NCBI GenBank assembly: GCA_945957185.1
Contig: CAMFKA010000008.1
Location: 1-19,937 of the forward strand
DNA from: an uncultured Chlamydiaceae bacterium
Lineage (GTDB): Bacteria; Chlamydiota; Chlamydiia; Chlamydiales; Parachlamydiaceae
Reading direction: 5' to 3'
Length of the DNA: 19,937 nucleotides
Shown here piece after piece: positions 6,918 through 14,499 of this stretch. The number at the start of each line of letters is the position of its first letter. Positions within the stretch are counted from its first letter, which is position 1. The notes below the pieces were generated by a model, which searched no databases, was not told the origin of the DNA, and saw only the letters and a list, made by a program, of their open reading frames with translations. Made by a program: the position numbers and the translations under genes.

Positions 6918-9900
6918 ATGAGCAGTTTTTCTACCTCGACCCTAAATTTTTTGACAAAATCTCCGGCTTTAGCCGTATTGGAGCAAAAAAATTATTGTAC
7001 CGGAACAGGCAAGCTGACAGCAAAATTCCCTCACAAGGGTCTTCCGTATCTGTGCGGCGAAGACCATGCCCCATTTTATGCGCTCACGCAGGAATTAAAA
7101 AAATATATTGATACAGCGCTAGAAAACACCTTTTTTGCACTCCGTGATATTCATTATATTGGAGGAAGTCTCTTAAAAGATTTTTCTCCCTCCTATTATG
7201 AAAGATGCGATAACGCCATTGGACTCCAATCCCTTCCCTCTCACATTTTCCAGCTTGCTCACCAGCCGAAAAATGATATCGATATCCGCGTTTGGATGCG
7301 CCCGACAACGCCGATGACTCCGGAACAGTACCGTGGAGCATTAAACAACTTTAGAGACAAAGCAGTGAAAGCCTTTGGCGAAAATTGCCAAGAGTCGTGT
7401 ATCATCTCTTTCGATAAAAACCTCTTCGTCATGTTCAAGTTGGTCGGGCAGAATCACCCCATCGACCTTGCATTTGTCATCTCTCTGGAAAGAACATCTC
7501 TTTTTCAAATGGACGATTTGTACCTCTCTCTGACCCCGTATTTGAAGTCTCCGATGCCAATGCAGCTGCAACCCAAAGGGTTCCAAAACAGCGGTTGGCA
7601 AGCGTATCTGGATAGAAGAGAAAAGCTCCTTCGGATCAATAAAGTCCAGACGGTACAGAGAGGGTGGATAACTTATATCGCACACCTAGCATCCGGATAC
7701 ACTCCCGTACAAGACTATAGCGCGGCTTTAATCTCAAACACGCATGCGTTATCGCATAAAATTAAAACCGTCCGCTCGTTTACATGTCTTTTGGGAAAAG
7801 AGATTACCGATCGGATCCGGTTGCATGGGTATACTAATGAAGAGAAATTGCACCTTACCCTTAACACCATTTTGATGAACCGAGATCACATCACGCCGCT
7901 GGAGGTTCCTATCTTTTTGCGTGATGCGCTATCCTCCTGCTTAGATAAAAACGAATTTCCCACACTTCTTGAAATGGCGATCGACCTTTTAAAACAGAAA
8001 GCACTATCTCCAAACGAGTTTTATGGAATCATCACTTTGACAGCGATGTTGCAGCTCTGTTTTGAACCGTTACATTCCACTCATCGTATCACAACAGCAT
8101 TGATAGGATACATGAGCCACACGCCTTACTTTAAAATGGACATGGCAATTAACGACTCTTTCCGTTCGTTTTGTCTCCCCTTTGCACCGATGGATGCATT
8201 TCAACACATCAGCAGCAGCACCATTGCAAACGCAGCCTCCTTACTCCCTCTTCTCGTCGACACCAATGTCGCTCATTATAGTGGCAACGATTTCCCTCAC
8301 ATCGCCCAGTTGTTCCTGCACGATCCAACCCCTATCCTTTTCCTCGCCAACACTTTATTACAATCCCCTTCCGATGAACTTAAAAAAATCGGGGTCATGC
8401 TGTCGAAAATATTGATGTTATTTCCTCGAAATCCGGCTATCGACCACTTTTTCTTCAATTGCATCGAGCAACAACTTCCTATCGGCATCCGCTTCGACGC
8501 TACCTTCTTACAAGAATTCCGCGTTTATCAACTTTTGCGTTATCTACAGACATCTCCCCAACCAAAAGAGATTCTTGCGGTTCTCAAAAAAGAGTATTGG
8601 GATCTCGATCCCTCCTTTCTTTTCGATCGCATCGAAAACCTGGAAGATCAGTCGTTCGACAAGCTTCAACTTCTTGGAAAAATTGCAAAAAAATCTCCAT
8701 TGCTAACGGAACGGTACCAAGCAGTCTTTGTCTCTATCACACAAGCTCTCCTCCGCCAAAATGACTACGAAAACCTCACCAAAGCTCTGCATACCGAAAC
8801 GCTGTACCCCTCGATCTATTCCCGTGAAACAGTTTGGCAGATGGAAAAAGAGTATTTGGAAGTCAATCCCACCGGACTTGCTTCCGACAAGTTCAACCGA
8901 TGGCTTTTAACGGGATTGGAGCTAGAAAACCGCGAGCCCATTTTGCTTTCTGCAATCAAAGCCTATCTAGAAGCCACTCACAAGCTCCCGGAAAAAAGTA
9001 TCAGGATATTTATGGGGACGCTGCAATCCTTGATGATCTATTTAGCGGGGTGTAAAGCGTACATAGAAATCCTTGGATTATGGGAGCTTCTTCAGCGACA
9101 TGGCCTTGCGCATCAACTTCCCTTTACCTCTTGGTTGGAAGCCATCAATGCTGTCGCCTCGCAACGATCCAAAAAAGCTCGCACCACTCTTAGCGAACTC
9201 GTCCCTCTCATGGTTGTCGATCTGCACAAGCGAAAAGCACACCAATCTCTTCTACAGCTCTGGGAATTGCTGCTAAAGCATCAACTAAGCTCACTTTCTC
9301 CACAAGACCTGCTGTATGGCACATTTAAAACCGTACTTAAATCCAAAACTCTACCGCCCAACCAAATCGATCTCCTCTTCCTACTCAGTCATGAAGCAAT
9401 GACGGTAATCAAACCTACCGAACTTGCATCGGAATTTCTACGACTAAAAAACCAGGAATACACCGGAGTGTGGATACAGAGAGCTATTGAACACGAAAAT
9501 TCGATTTCTCCCAAATTTATCGAAACCCTAATTCCCCTAATCAAAAAGTGCAGATGGAATTCGCAGCAGAAAGCCGAGTGCATGGTTCAATTACTAGAAA
9601 AAGCTCTCACCAACAAAAACTTAACCTCCTCAACTCCATTAATTCCTTACCTGCCAATGGTATTTTCCGGAGCCAACTCCGAACATGCAAGAGCCATCAC
9701 ACTACTACTGTTGCAAAAAGCAACTCCAAAACAAGGAACTACTGCAACACAAAAGAAATTGTTGGAATGGCTCGGTACGGTGCCGGCGCCTCAAAAGTTG
9801 GAGATCATCCAACTCATTGACAAGCACCACCCCAAAATCGATCCTTTTGACACCGATCCGGAGGGCGTGACAACGGCGATAAAAATTTGGACTGCAACAG

Positions 9901-12176
9901 CCCCTGAAGAAGTGCAAAAATACTTGAATGCGCAGCCAAAGGGACCCTCTTCCCTCTATACCCATCTGTTAACGACTGAACCACTTCTATTCAAAACACT
10001 CATCACCGCAGCACCTACGGAACAAAAAAAGCAAATGATCCTAGACTTTATGACAAAACACCCTCAATTAGCCGAGTGGTCTTGGGTTCATGAAATGCTC
10101 GATACTAAGCACTACGATGTCGCTGCCCTACTTTTAAGCTTCCTCCCTGTCGAAAACACAATCCAGGAGAGAAGACGCCTAATTCCTGCGCTCGGGTTTT
10201 CTAAGGCGATCCACGAGATCAGTAAAATCGTACACAACCTTAAGACACCTACCCTTGAAGAACTCACCGCTCTCAAAACTGCCATGGAAGCTTACGGTAC
10301 AAAACCAATTTCAGCAGCAGATGTCAGCACCCTTATCCCCATTTTCACTGCTCTCGTTCCTCCATACACCTATCTGTGGAGACAACTATTCGACAACCTA
10401 TCAATTGAACATTCCATCGAAGAGATTGAGAACCTTTGGAAACTTTTTGAACAACAGTTCATCACAGATGTTAACTACCCTCACAAAGAGTCTTACTATC
10501 TACCAATTCTTGAGCAGTATGCTCTAAGAAAAGCAGCCGCTCCCGAGTCTATTCTCACCGAACTAGTCACACACCGTCAACAACTTTATACAGACAGAGA
10601 GTTGCGAATTTTATCTTCTTCGCTCCCTTACGCACCTCAAGACCAACACATCACCGACCTAATGAAAGTTTACCTTGAAAACATCCTTCCGGGATTACTC
10701 TCTACCCAATTTATCAAAATCATTGAAGTCTTTCTGTCTTGGAAAAACCCTGAACTAGACCACTCTCTTCTCACTCATATAAAAGCTTATCTTATCAACA
10801 GCGACAACCGAGCTTTAAAAGAACAAATTCTCGACACCTTGAACAAAGCCGCACACCCGCTCCCATTTGACCTTATGAAGGAGATTTTCAATCTGGGCAG
10901 CATTCCCAGAGGCATCGCTTTGGAAAGAGGAAAAATCGTGTGTCAACAACTTCAATCACTGCGCACAAACGTATGGATAAAACGGATTACCCATATTAAT
11001 GCTATTGAAGAAAGCTTTGAAAGCATGCTCAAATTCAAACAAACTGAAAATCCCGAATTCTGCAAACCAATATTTGAAGAGCTGCTATTCTTGATTCAAA
11101 ACTCAGACATGATGCACACCCCAACTTTCTTTCAAAGAATTCTCGAAAATAAGCTGCTCGAGAAAATGTTTCACTACGAAACTCTAAGCCAATCTATCAG
11201 AAAATTGCTGAACATGCTTCAGAACGAAAAACCTCCTATCACGCTTTCCTCTATCGACATTTTTATAACCCTGCTTACAGTCTACTTTGACCATAAAAAC
11301 ACCAGAAACGCAAAGGACCTACTTCCGTTCATTAAAAATGTTTCGACATTCGATACCAGGTACAGCGCAAAAAACGAAAGAATTCGAGTATTATGCTCCG
11401 TACAACTACGCAATATGATTATTAGGAAAAGGTTGATCACAACAACGCCTGAGTTTCTTGACACTCTTTTAATCGCGCGAGATTTCGAAAAATTAACTCT
11501 CTATTTCACAAACTATCCTGACGAATTTGTGAATATCTCCAGACGACATTTGAACTCCATTCCACACTCAAAACCCCTCTTTTGGGAAAGTGTCATAAGC
11601 TACCTTCAAAACACTCAATTAAAACCTCTTCCTGCAATAGTCGAAGAGATCTATATCGAAAGATTAAACAACCTTCTAAAAACAACTGAATGTCCCGTTA
11701 CGATCACTGCAGAATTCATTTCTATCAGCTCCGCCCTATCAACGTATTATTATATAATGCCCGCATTGGTGAAATCGTTCTATGAATCGATGGCTATTAC
11801 CTGTGCTATCTTTATACAAAAAGATATATCGTTATCGACTAATGAGAGCTACGTCAATGCCGTGGTTGTCTTGACAAAAACCATCTCGGCAATGAAAAAA
11901 CTCATTACCAAAAGAGACCTTCTTGTTTGTGGACTGATCCACTTCGAACAAATTAGCAAGTTGTTACAGCTCGTAAAACCATTTTTCAAAACGTATTATG
12001 CCACACGAAGTGGTTCGATGGCAGGTCTTCTCGATGCGCTACAAGAGATCGTCCTGCATGAATACAAAACTCACATGAACATCGAACAGCTGGAAATGCG
12101 CTCCCAAAACATATCCGAGTACCAAAATATTTTATCTTTGGGATGTCCGTCAGAAGCAGGCACATCAAACCAATAG
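6918..12176 (+). CDS. Giant protein: putative nucleotidyltransferase-fold domain plus long helical solenoid
   Basis: A single uninterrupted frame of 1752 codons; not assignable to a named family. Residues about 75-190 look like a nucleotidyltransferase fold of the CCA-adding/poly(A) polymerase superfamily: IGGSLLKDF (81-89, hG[GS] motif), NDIDIRVWM (119-127, Asp120 and Asp122 as metal pair) and PIDLAFVIS (181-189, Asp183 as third carboxylate). A helical stretch with WQAYLDRREKLLRIN (227-241) follows, comparable in place to the neck region of those enzymes. From about 300 to the end it is Leu-rich, amphipathic and apparently all-helical, with repeat-like echoes such as LGLWELLQRHGL (~719), LLQLWELLLKHQL (~778) and IENLWKLFEQQF (~1170). 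This suggests a HEAT-, TPR- or PPR-like solenoid. No signal peptide or membrane helices. The Shine-Dalgarno is weak (GTGAG). A secreted effector or an RNA-directed enzyme are both possible; substrate unknown. Confidence 0.7.
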   Translation: MSSFSTSTLNFLTKSPALAVLEQKNYCTGTGKLTAKFPHKGLPYLCGEDHAPFYALTQELKKYIDTALENTFFALRDIHYIGGSLLKDFSPSYYERCDNAIGLQSLPSHIFQLAHQPKNDIDIRVWMRPTTPMTPEQYRGALNNFRDKAVKAFGENCQESCIISFDKNLFVMFKLVGQNHPIDLAFVISLERTSLFQMDDLYLSLTPYLKSPMPMQLQPKGFQNSGWQAYLDRREKLLRINKVQTVQRGWITYIAHLASGYTPVQDYSAALISNTHALSHKIKTVRSFTCLLGKEITDRIRLHGYTNEEKLHLTLNTILMNRDHITPLEVPIFLRDALSSCLDKNEFPTLLEMAIDLLKQKALSPNEFYGIITLTAMLQLCFEPLHSTHRITTALIGYMSHTPYFKMDMAINDSFRSFCLPFAPMDAFQHISSSTIANAASLLPLLVDTNVAHYSGNDFPHIAQLFLHDPTPILFLANTLLQSPSDELKKIGVMLSKILMLFPRNPAIDHFFFNCIEQQLPIGIRFDATFLQEFRVYQLLRYLQTSPQPKEILAVLKKEYWDLDPSFLFDRIENLEDQSFDKLQLLGKIAKKSPLLTERYQAVFVSITQALLRQNDYENLTKALHTETLYPSIYSRETVWQMEKEYLEVNPTGLASDKFNRWLLTGLELENREPILLSAIKAYLEATHKLPEKSIRIFMGTLQSLMIYLAGCKAYIEILGLWELLQRHGLAHQLPFTSWLEAINAVASQRSKKARTTLSELVPLMVVDLHKRKAHQSLLQLWELLLKHQLSSLSPQDLLYGTFKTVLKSKTLPPNQIDLLFLLSHEAMTVIKPTELASEFLRLKNQEYTGVWIQRAIEHENSISPKFIETLIPLIKKCRWNSQQKAECMVQLLEKALTNKNLTSSTPLIPYLPMVFSGANSEHARAITLLLLQKATPKQGTTATQKKLLEWLGTVPAPQKLEIIQLIDKHHPKIDPFDTDPEGVTTAIKIWTATAPEEVQKYLNAQPKGPSSLYTHLLTTEPLLFKTLITAAPTEQKKQMILDFMTKHPQLAEWSWVHEMLDTKHYDVAALLLSFLPVENTIQERRRLIPALGFSKAIHEISKIVHNLKTPTLEELTALKTAMEAYGTKPISAADVSTLIPIFTALVPPYTYLWRQLFDNLSIEHSIEEIENLWKLFEQQFITDVNYPHKESYYLPILEQYALRKAAAPESILTELVTHRQQLYTDRELRILSSSLPYAPQDQHITDLMKVYLENILPGLLSTQFIKIIEVFLSWKNPELDHSLLTHIKAYLINSDNRALKEQILDTLNKAAHPLPFDLMKEIFNLGSIPRGIALERGKIVCQQLQSLRTNVWIKRITHINAIEESFESMLKFKQTENPEFCKPIFEELLFLIQNSDMMHTPTFFQRILENKLLEKMFHYETLSQSIRKLLNMLQNEKPPITLSSIDIFITLLTVYFDHKNTRNAKDLLPFIKNVSTFDTRYSAKNERIRVLCSVQLRNMIIRKRLITTTPEFLDTLLIARDFEKLTLYFTNYPDEFVNISRRHLNSIPHSKPLFWESVISYLQNTQLKPLPAIVEEIYIERLNNLLKTTECPVTITAEFISISSALSTYYYIMPALVKSFYESMAITCAIFIQKDISLSTNESYVNAVVVLTKTISAMKKLITKRDLLVCGLIHFEQISKLLQLVKPFFKTYYATRSGSMAGLLDALQEIVLHEYKTHMNIEQLEMRSQNISEYQNILSLGCPSEAGTSNQ

Positions 12177-12178
12177 TG

Positions 12179-12206
12179 TTGACAGAAATGTGAAGCGGAA
12201 TAAAAA
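12179..12206 (+). promoter_or_regulatory. Predicted promoter of the 241-aa gene
   Basis: A perfect TTGACA (12179-12184) lies 2 bp after the stop of the giant gene, then a 16-nt spacer and TAAAAA (12201-12206, 4/6). The expected start near 12213 gives a leader of about 20 nt that includes the AAGGAG site. This suggests the downstream gene can be transcribed independently of the giant gene. Confidence 0.45.
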
Positions 12207-12231
12207 TGATCAGGATTTAGAAGGAGTCATC

Positions 12232-12957
12232 ATGTCCGCACAAAGCCAACCAATAGTTACTCGACAACATTATGGCGAAATGATTTTAGTGCCAATCAAA
12301 GATACAATTGAACATTTCGCAGAAATTTATGATTCTGAATTACGGGGACGAGTCGCTGATCGATACTATGGTACCTACAATGGAGAGGGTACAGCACCTG
12401 AAACCCATGTAGCGAAAAAGATTTATATTTATAATTTTCTCATCTATTTGCAAAACTACAATCCCGAAGCAAAAATGGGTATCATTGGAAGATCGTACTA
12501 TATTCCCATTCCAAAATGCTCTAGATTTGCAGCACGAATGCATACAGGACTACTAGAGATTCCTGGCTTAGGAGCTTTTATTGTAAGTTTGGGAAGCCTA
12601 GAACAAATGGAAATCGAAACAACTGATGAACGCTCTGAAGTTTATAGATCAGATGGGGATGTCATCCCTGTCCATCCCTTACACACAATCAAAAAAATCA
12701 CATACAAAATTTCCATCCTCGACAAATTTGAAGTGCATCGTAATGTTTTTCCAAGCGAGTTTAAAGACATTCGGTACAAAGTATCTAAAAAGTGGCGTGG
12801 TCATTTGGATGTAATCTCCCAAACAGTCCAAAAAATGGCTCAAGAGCATTTAAGATTATGTGAAGATGTACCGCATATTTTCTCATCACAAATATGTATG
12901 GAGCTTAAGAAAATTCGCTTAGTGGACTCTAAATACTTTCTGAAATCGATTCTGTGA
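12232..12957 (+). CDS. Hypothetical protein, 241 aa, downstream of the giant gene
   Basis: Not recognised. A soluble mixed alpha/beta protein. An early GTG (12190) would give 14 more residues, but ATG 12232 has AAGGAG at 12221-12226 with 5-nt spacing and is chosen. Noticeable segments: a Tyr-rich part (DRYYGTYNGEG, then KKIYIYNFLIYLQNY), a Gly/Leu patch (GLLEIPGLGAFIVSLGSLEQ) and a basic helical C-terminal third (KKWRGHLDVISQTVQKMAQEHLRL). No signal peptide or transmembrane helix, no catalytic motif I know. It lies 55 bp behind the giant NTase-solenoid gene on the same strand and is more AT-rich than the core genes, which fits a lineage-specific gene. A functional link to the giant protein is possible but rests only on position. 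Confidence 0.75.
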   Translation: MSAQSQPIVTRQHYGEMILVPIKDTIEHFAEIYDSELRGRVADRYYGTYNGEGTAPETHVAKKIYIYNFLIYLQNYNPEAKMGIIGRSYYIPIPKCSRFAARMHTGLLEIPGLGAFIVSLGSLEQMEIETTDERSEVYRSDGDVIPVHPLHTIKKITYKISILDKFEVHRNVFPSEFKDIRYKVSKKWRGHLDVISQTVQKMAQEHLRLCEDVPHIFSSQICMELKKIRLVDSKYFLKSIL

Positions 12958-12968
12958 AAACCCACTGA

Positions 12969-13265
12969 AAGGAGCAGGATAACGCGGAGACGCGGGCACA
13001 ACCTAGACACAAATACGCAATTTGTGCCTAGGTGAATGTGGCTATTTTTCGTTGAAAGCCTCACGAATATGTAAATCCACTGCGATACCAGGTCGAGGAC
13101 GACCTGGCTACCCCGTATCTAGAGCACACTCCAAGGTAGCCAGGGCGTCCCCGCCCTGGTATTGAAGTGAATTTACACATTCGCGAGGCTTCAAAATCAC
13201 TTTCCAAACAGAAATAGCCACACCCGCCTAGGTTGTCCCCGCATCTCCGCGTTGATTTGCTCCTT
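12969..13265. repeat. Large nested inverted repeat with internal hairpins
   Basis: This nearly fills the 310-bp gap between the converging 241-aa gene and the barrel gene. The left arm (12969-13112) and right arm (13135-13265) are imperfect inverted copies around a 22-nt centre. Conserved blocks, read on the left arm, are AAGGAGCA, AACGCGGAGA-GCGGG, ACAACCTAG, TGTGGCTATTT, GAAGCCTC-CGAAT-TGTAAAT-CACT, and ATACCAGG...CCTGGCTACC. Each arm has its own 8-bp-stem hairpin near the centre: CCAGGTCG-AGGA-CGACCTGG on the left, and CCAGGGCG paired with CGCCCTGG on the right when read in the same sense. The T-A pair of one stem is a G-C pair in the other. It may act as a bidirectional terminator or be a degenerate mobile element. 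No ORF is visible inside. Confidence 0.88.
13002..13032. repeat. Extra hairpin in the left arm of the nested inverted repeat
   Basis: CCTAGACACAAAT (13002-13014) pairs with ATTTGTGCCTAGG (13020-13032) at 12 of 13 positions around the loop ACGCA. The right arm has only a single CCTAGG here (at 13226-13231), so this hairpin is either an insertion flanked by a short CCTAG repeat or was lost from the other arm. Confidence 0.7.
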
Positions 13266-13267
13266 CG

Positions 13268-14491
13268 TTAGAACTGATAGGTCAGATCTAGGTTATACCC
13301 TTTGTACCCCTTCTGTCCAAAACGGTAGGAAAAACCGACGTTCAGGCAATCGTAACAGGTCCACGGCAGCACATTTGTCGTAATTAACGACACCCCCACC
13401 TCATCGTAATGGCGGATGTATAAATGCCGTTTTGTGAAGGCCGTGTCCACAAACCATACGCCAACATTGAAGGGGCGTTTACATAACGTAAACCCTTCGC
13501 ACGAATTGATCCAAACGCCATTCTTGTACGTAAAATTCTGTAGGTGGTAATCAAAGTTGATCCCGGTCAACCAAAAATTGACAGAAGTGGCGTAACCGAT
13601 GTAGTTGGTCATGCTCACTACCCAATTGCCCCACTTTCCGTGAATTTCGCTGGTGACGCCGGCAGAAGCAAAATTCCCCGACGTGCAAAGGTCCAAAGTG
13701 CCTCCCGTTCCCAAACGAAAAATTGGAGTCAAACTCCACTCTCCAAGGATAGGCACTCTCAACCCAAAACCTAGCGATGAAGTTATTGAAGAGGCTCCAC
13801 CGTTTTTAAAGTAAGTGAAAGGGGCGTCCAAAATAAAGGCCCAGCGGTAATCCGGAGAATAGGAATACCTTAGTGGTAATGTCACAGTTGTAGTATCAAA
13901 TCCACGCACAAACGACCTACCGCCATACGCTCCCAACTGAAACTGATGCACAATCGGCTGTGCCGACCATGAACACGAGCATCCGCTTAGAGGCGATAGC
14001 CGTCCCAAAGAGTAATCGGACTGCCCTAGCTGTGAAAGCAAGCTATCAGGATTCCCCGCAATCGGATCAATAGGAGAGTATTTGTAGTAGCCTCTCAATA
14101 TTTTCCCTTTTACACCACCGTCTCGGATGTACTCCTTCATCAATGCAAAACTTGCATCGCGAGTTCCTCCATCAAAAATTTCGGAAATTCCCAATTGGGG
14201 CAACTGCAAAGTTAATATCGTCGAATTTGCCGCAAAGGCAGCGTCAGCGATAATTCCTCGTATGTTCAAATCCAACGTTATCGCTGAAGTAGGTGTGTAG
14301 ATTGGGATCAGCTTTTGAATCGCTTGCTCTCGCAACGCGCGATTCAAATTTACCAAATTAGGTTCGCTCACCGTTGCCGTTTCATTAGTGACGGTTAACA
14401 ACCCGTGGTAAGGCTCTCGGCCTTCAACTTCAGTAAACTGCGTCAACGCAATCGTCAGCAATGTCAATACACGTTTATTCCAATGCTTCAT
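13268..14491 (-). CDS. Outer-membrane beta-barrel protein (predicted)
   Basis: A 407-aa secreted protein, family not recognised. Residues 1-24 form a signal peptide (basic MKHWNKR, hydrophobic VLTLLTIAL, likely cleavage after EVEG). Residues 25-170 appear globular. From about 178 to the end there are regularly alternating aromatic/hydrophobic strands with short turns (FQLGAYGGRSF, TVTLPLRYSYS, SSLGFGLRVPI, WSLTPIFRLG, WVVSMTNYIGYA and others), closing with NLDLTYQF: the terminal Phe is the classical BamA recognition signature. Two Cys at 171 and 173, CEGFTLC (331-337) and CYDC (379-382) are compatible with disulfide cross-linking as in chlamydial outer-membrane complexes. AGGAGAG precedes the ATG. 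It is 8 nt downstream of phoH, probably co-transcribed, and ends 2 bp from the large inverted repeat. Porin function is plausible, not shown. Confidence 0.75.
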   Translation of the reverse strand: MKHWNKRVLTLLTIALTQFTEVEGREPYHGLLTVTNETATVSEPNLVNLNRALREQAIQKLIPIYTPTSAITLDLNIRGIIADAAFAANSTILTLQLPQLGISEIFDGGTRDASFALMKEYIRDGGVKGKILRGYYKYSPIDPIAGNPDSLLSQLGQSDYSLGRLSPLSGCSCSWSAQPIVHQFQLGAYGGRSFVRGFDTTTVTLPLRYSYSPDYRWAFILDAPFTYFKNGGASSITSSLGFGLRVPILGEWSLTPIFRLGTGGTLDLCTSGNFASAGVTSEIHGKWGNWVVSMTNYIGYATSVNFWLTGINFDYHLQNFTYKNGVWINSCEGFTLCKRPFNVGVWFVDTAFTKRHLYIRHYDEVGVSLITTNVLPWTCYDCLNVGFSYRFGQKGYKGYNLDLTYQF

Positions 14492-14499
14492 TTTCTCTC

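Noticed and set aside
7150..7500. Reading the N-terminus of the giant gene as an ordinary cca (tRNA nucleotidyltransferase) gene
   Set aside because: Only the core GG/DxD/D pattern fits. The spacing between motifs is longer, the RRDFT-like motif is missing and the protein is four times too long.
12190..12231. Upstream GTG start giving the 241-aa protein 14 extra residues
   Set aside because: The ATG at 12232 has AAGGAG at ideal spacing, and the GTG falls upstream of the likely transcription start.
12969..13265. A tRNA or other known RNA gene in the structured gap
   Set aside because: No cloverleaf, T-loop or anticodon pattern; the fold is a set of nested hairpins formed by inverted arms.
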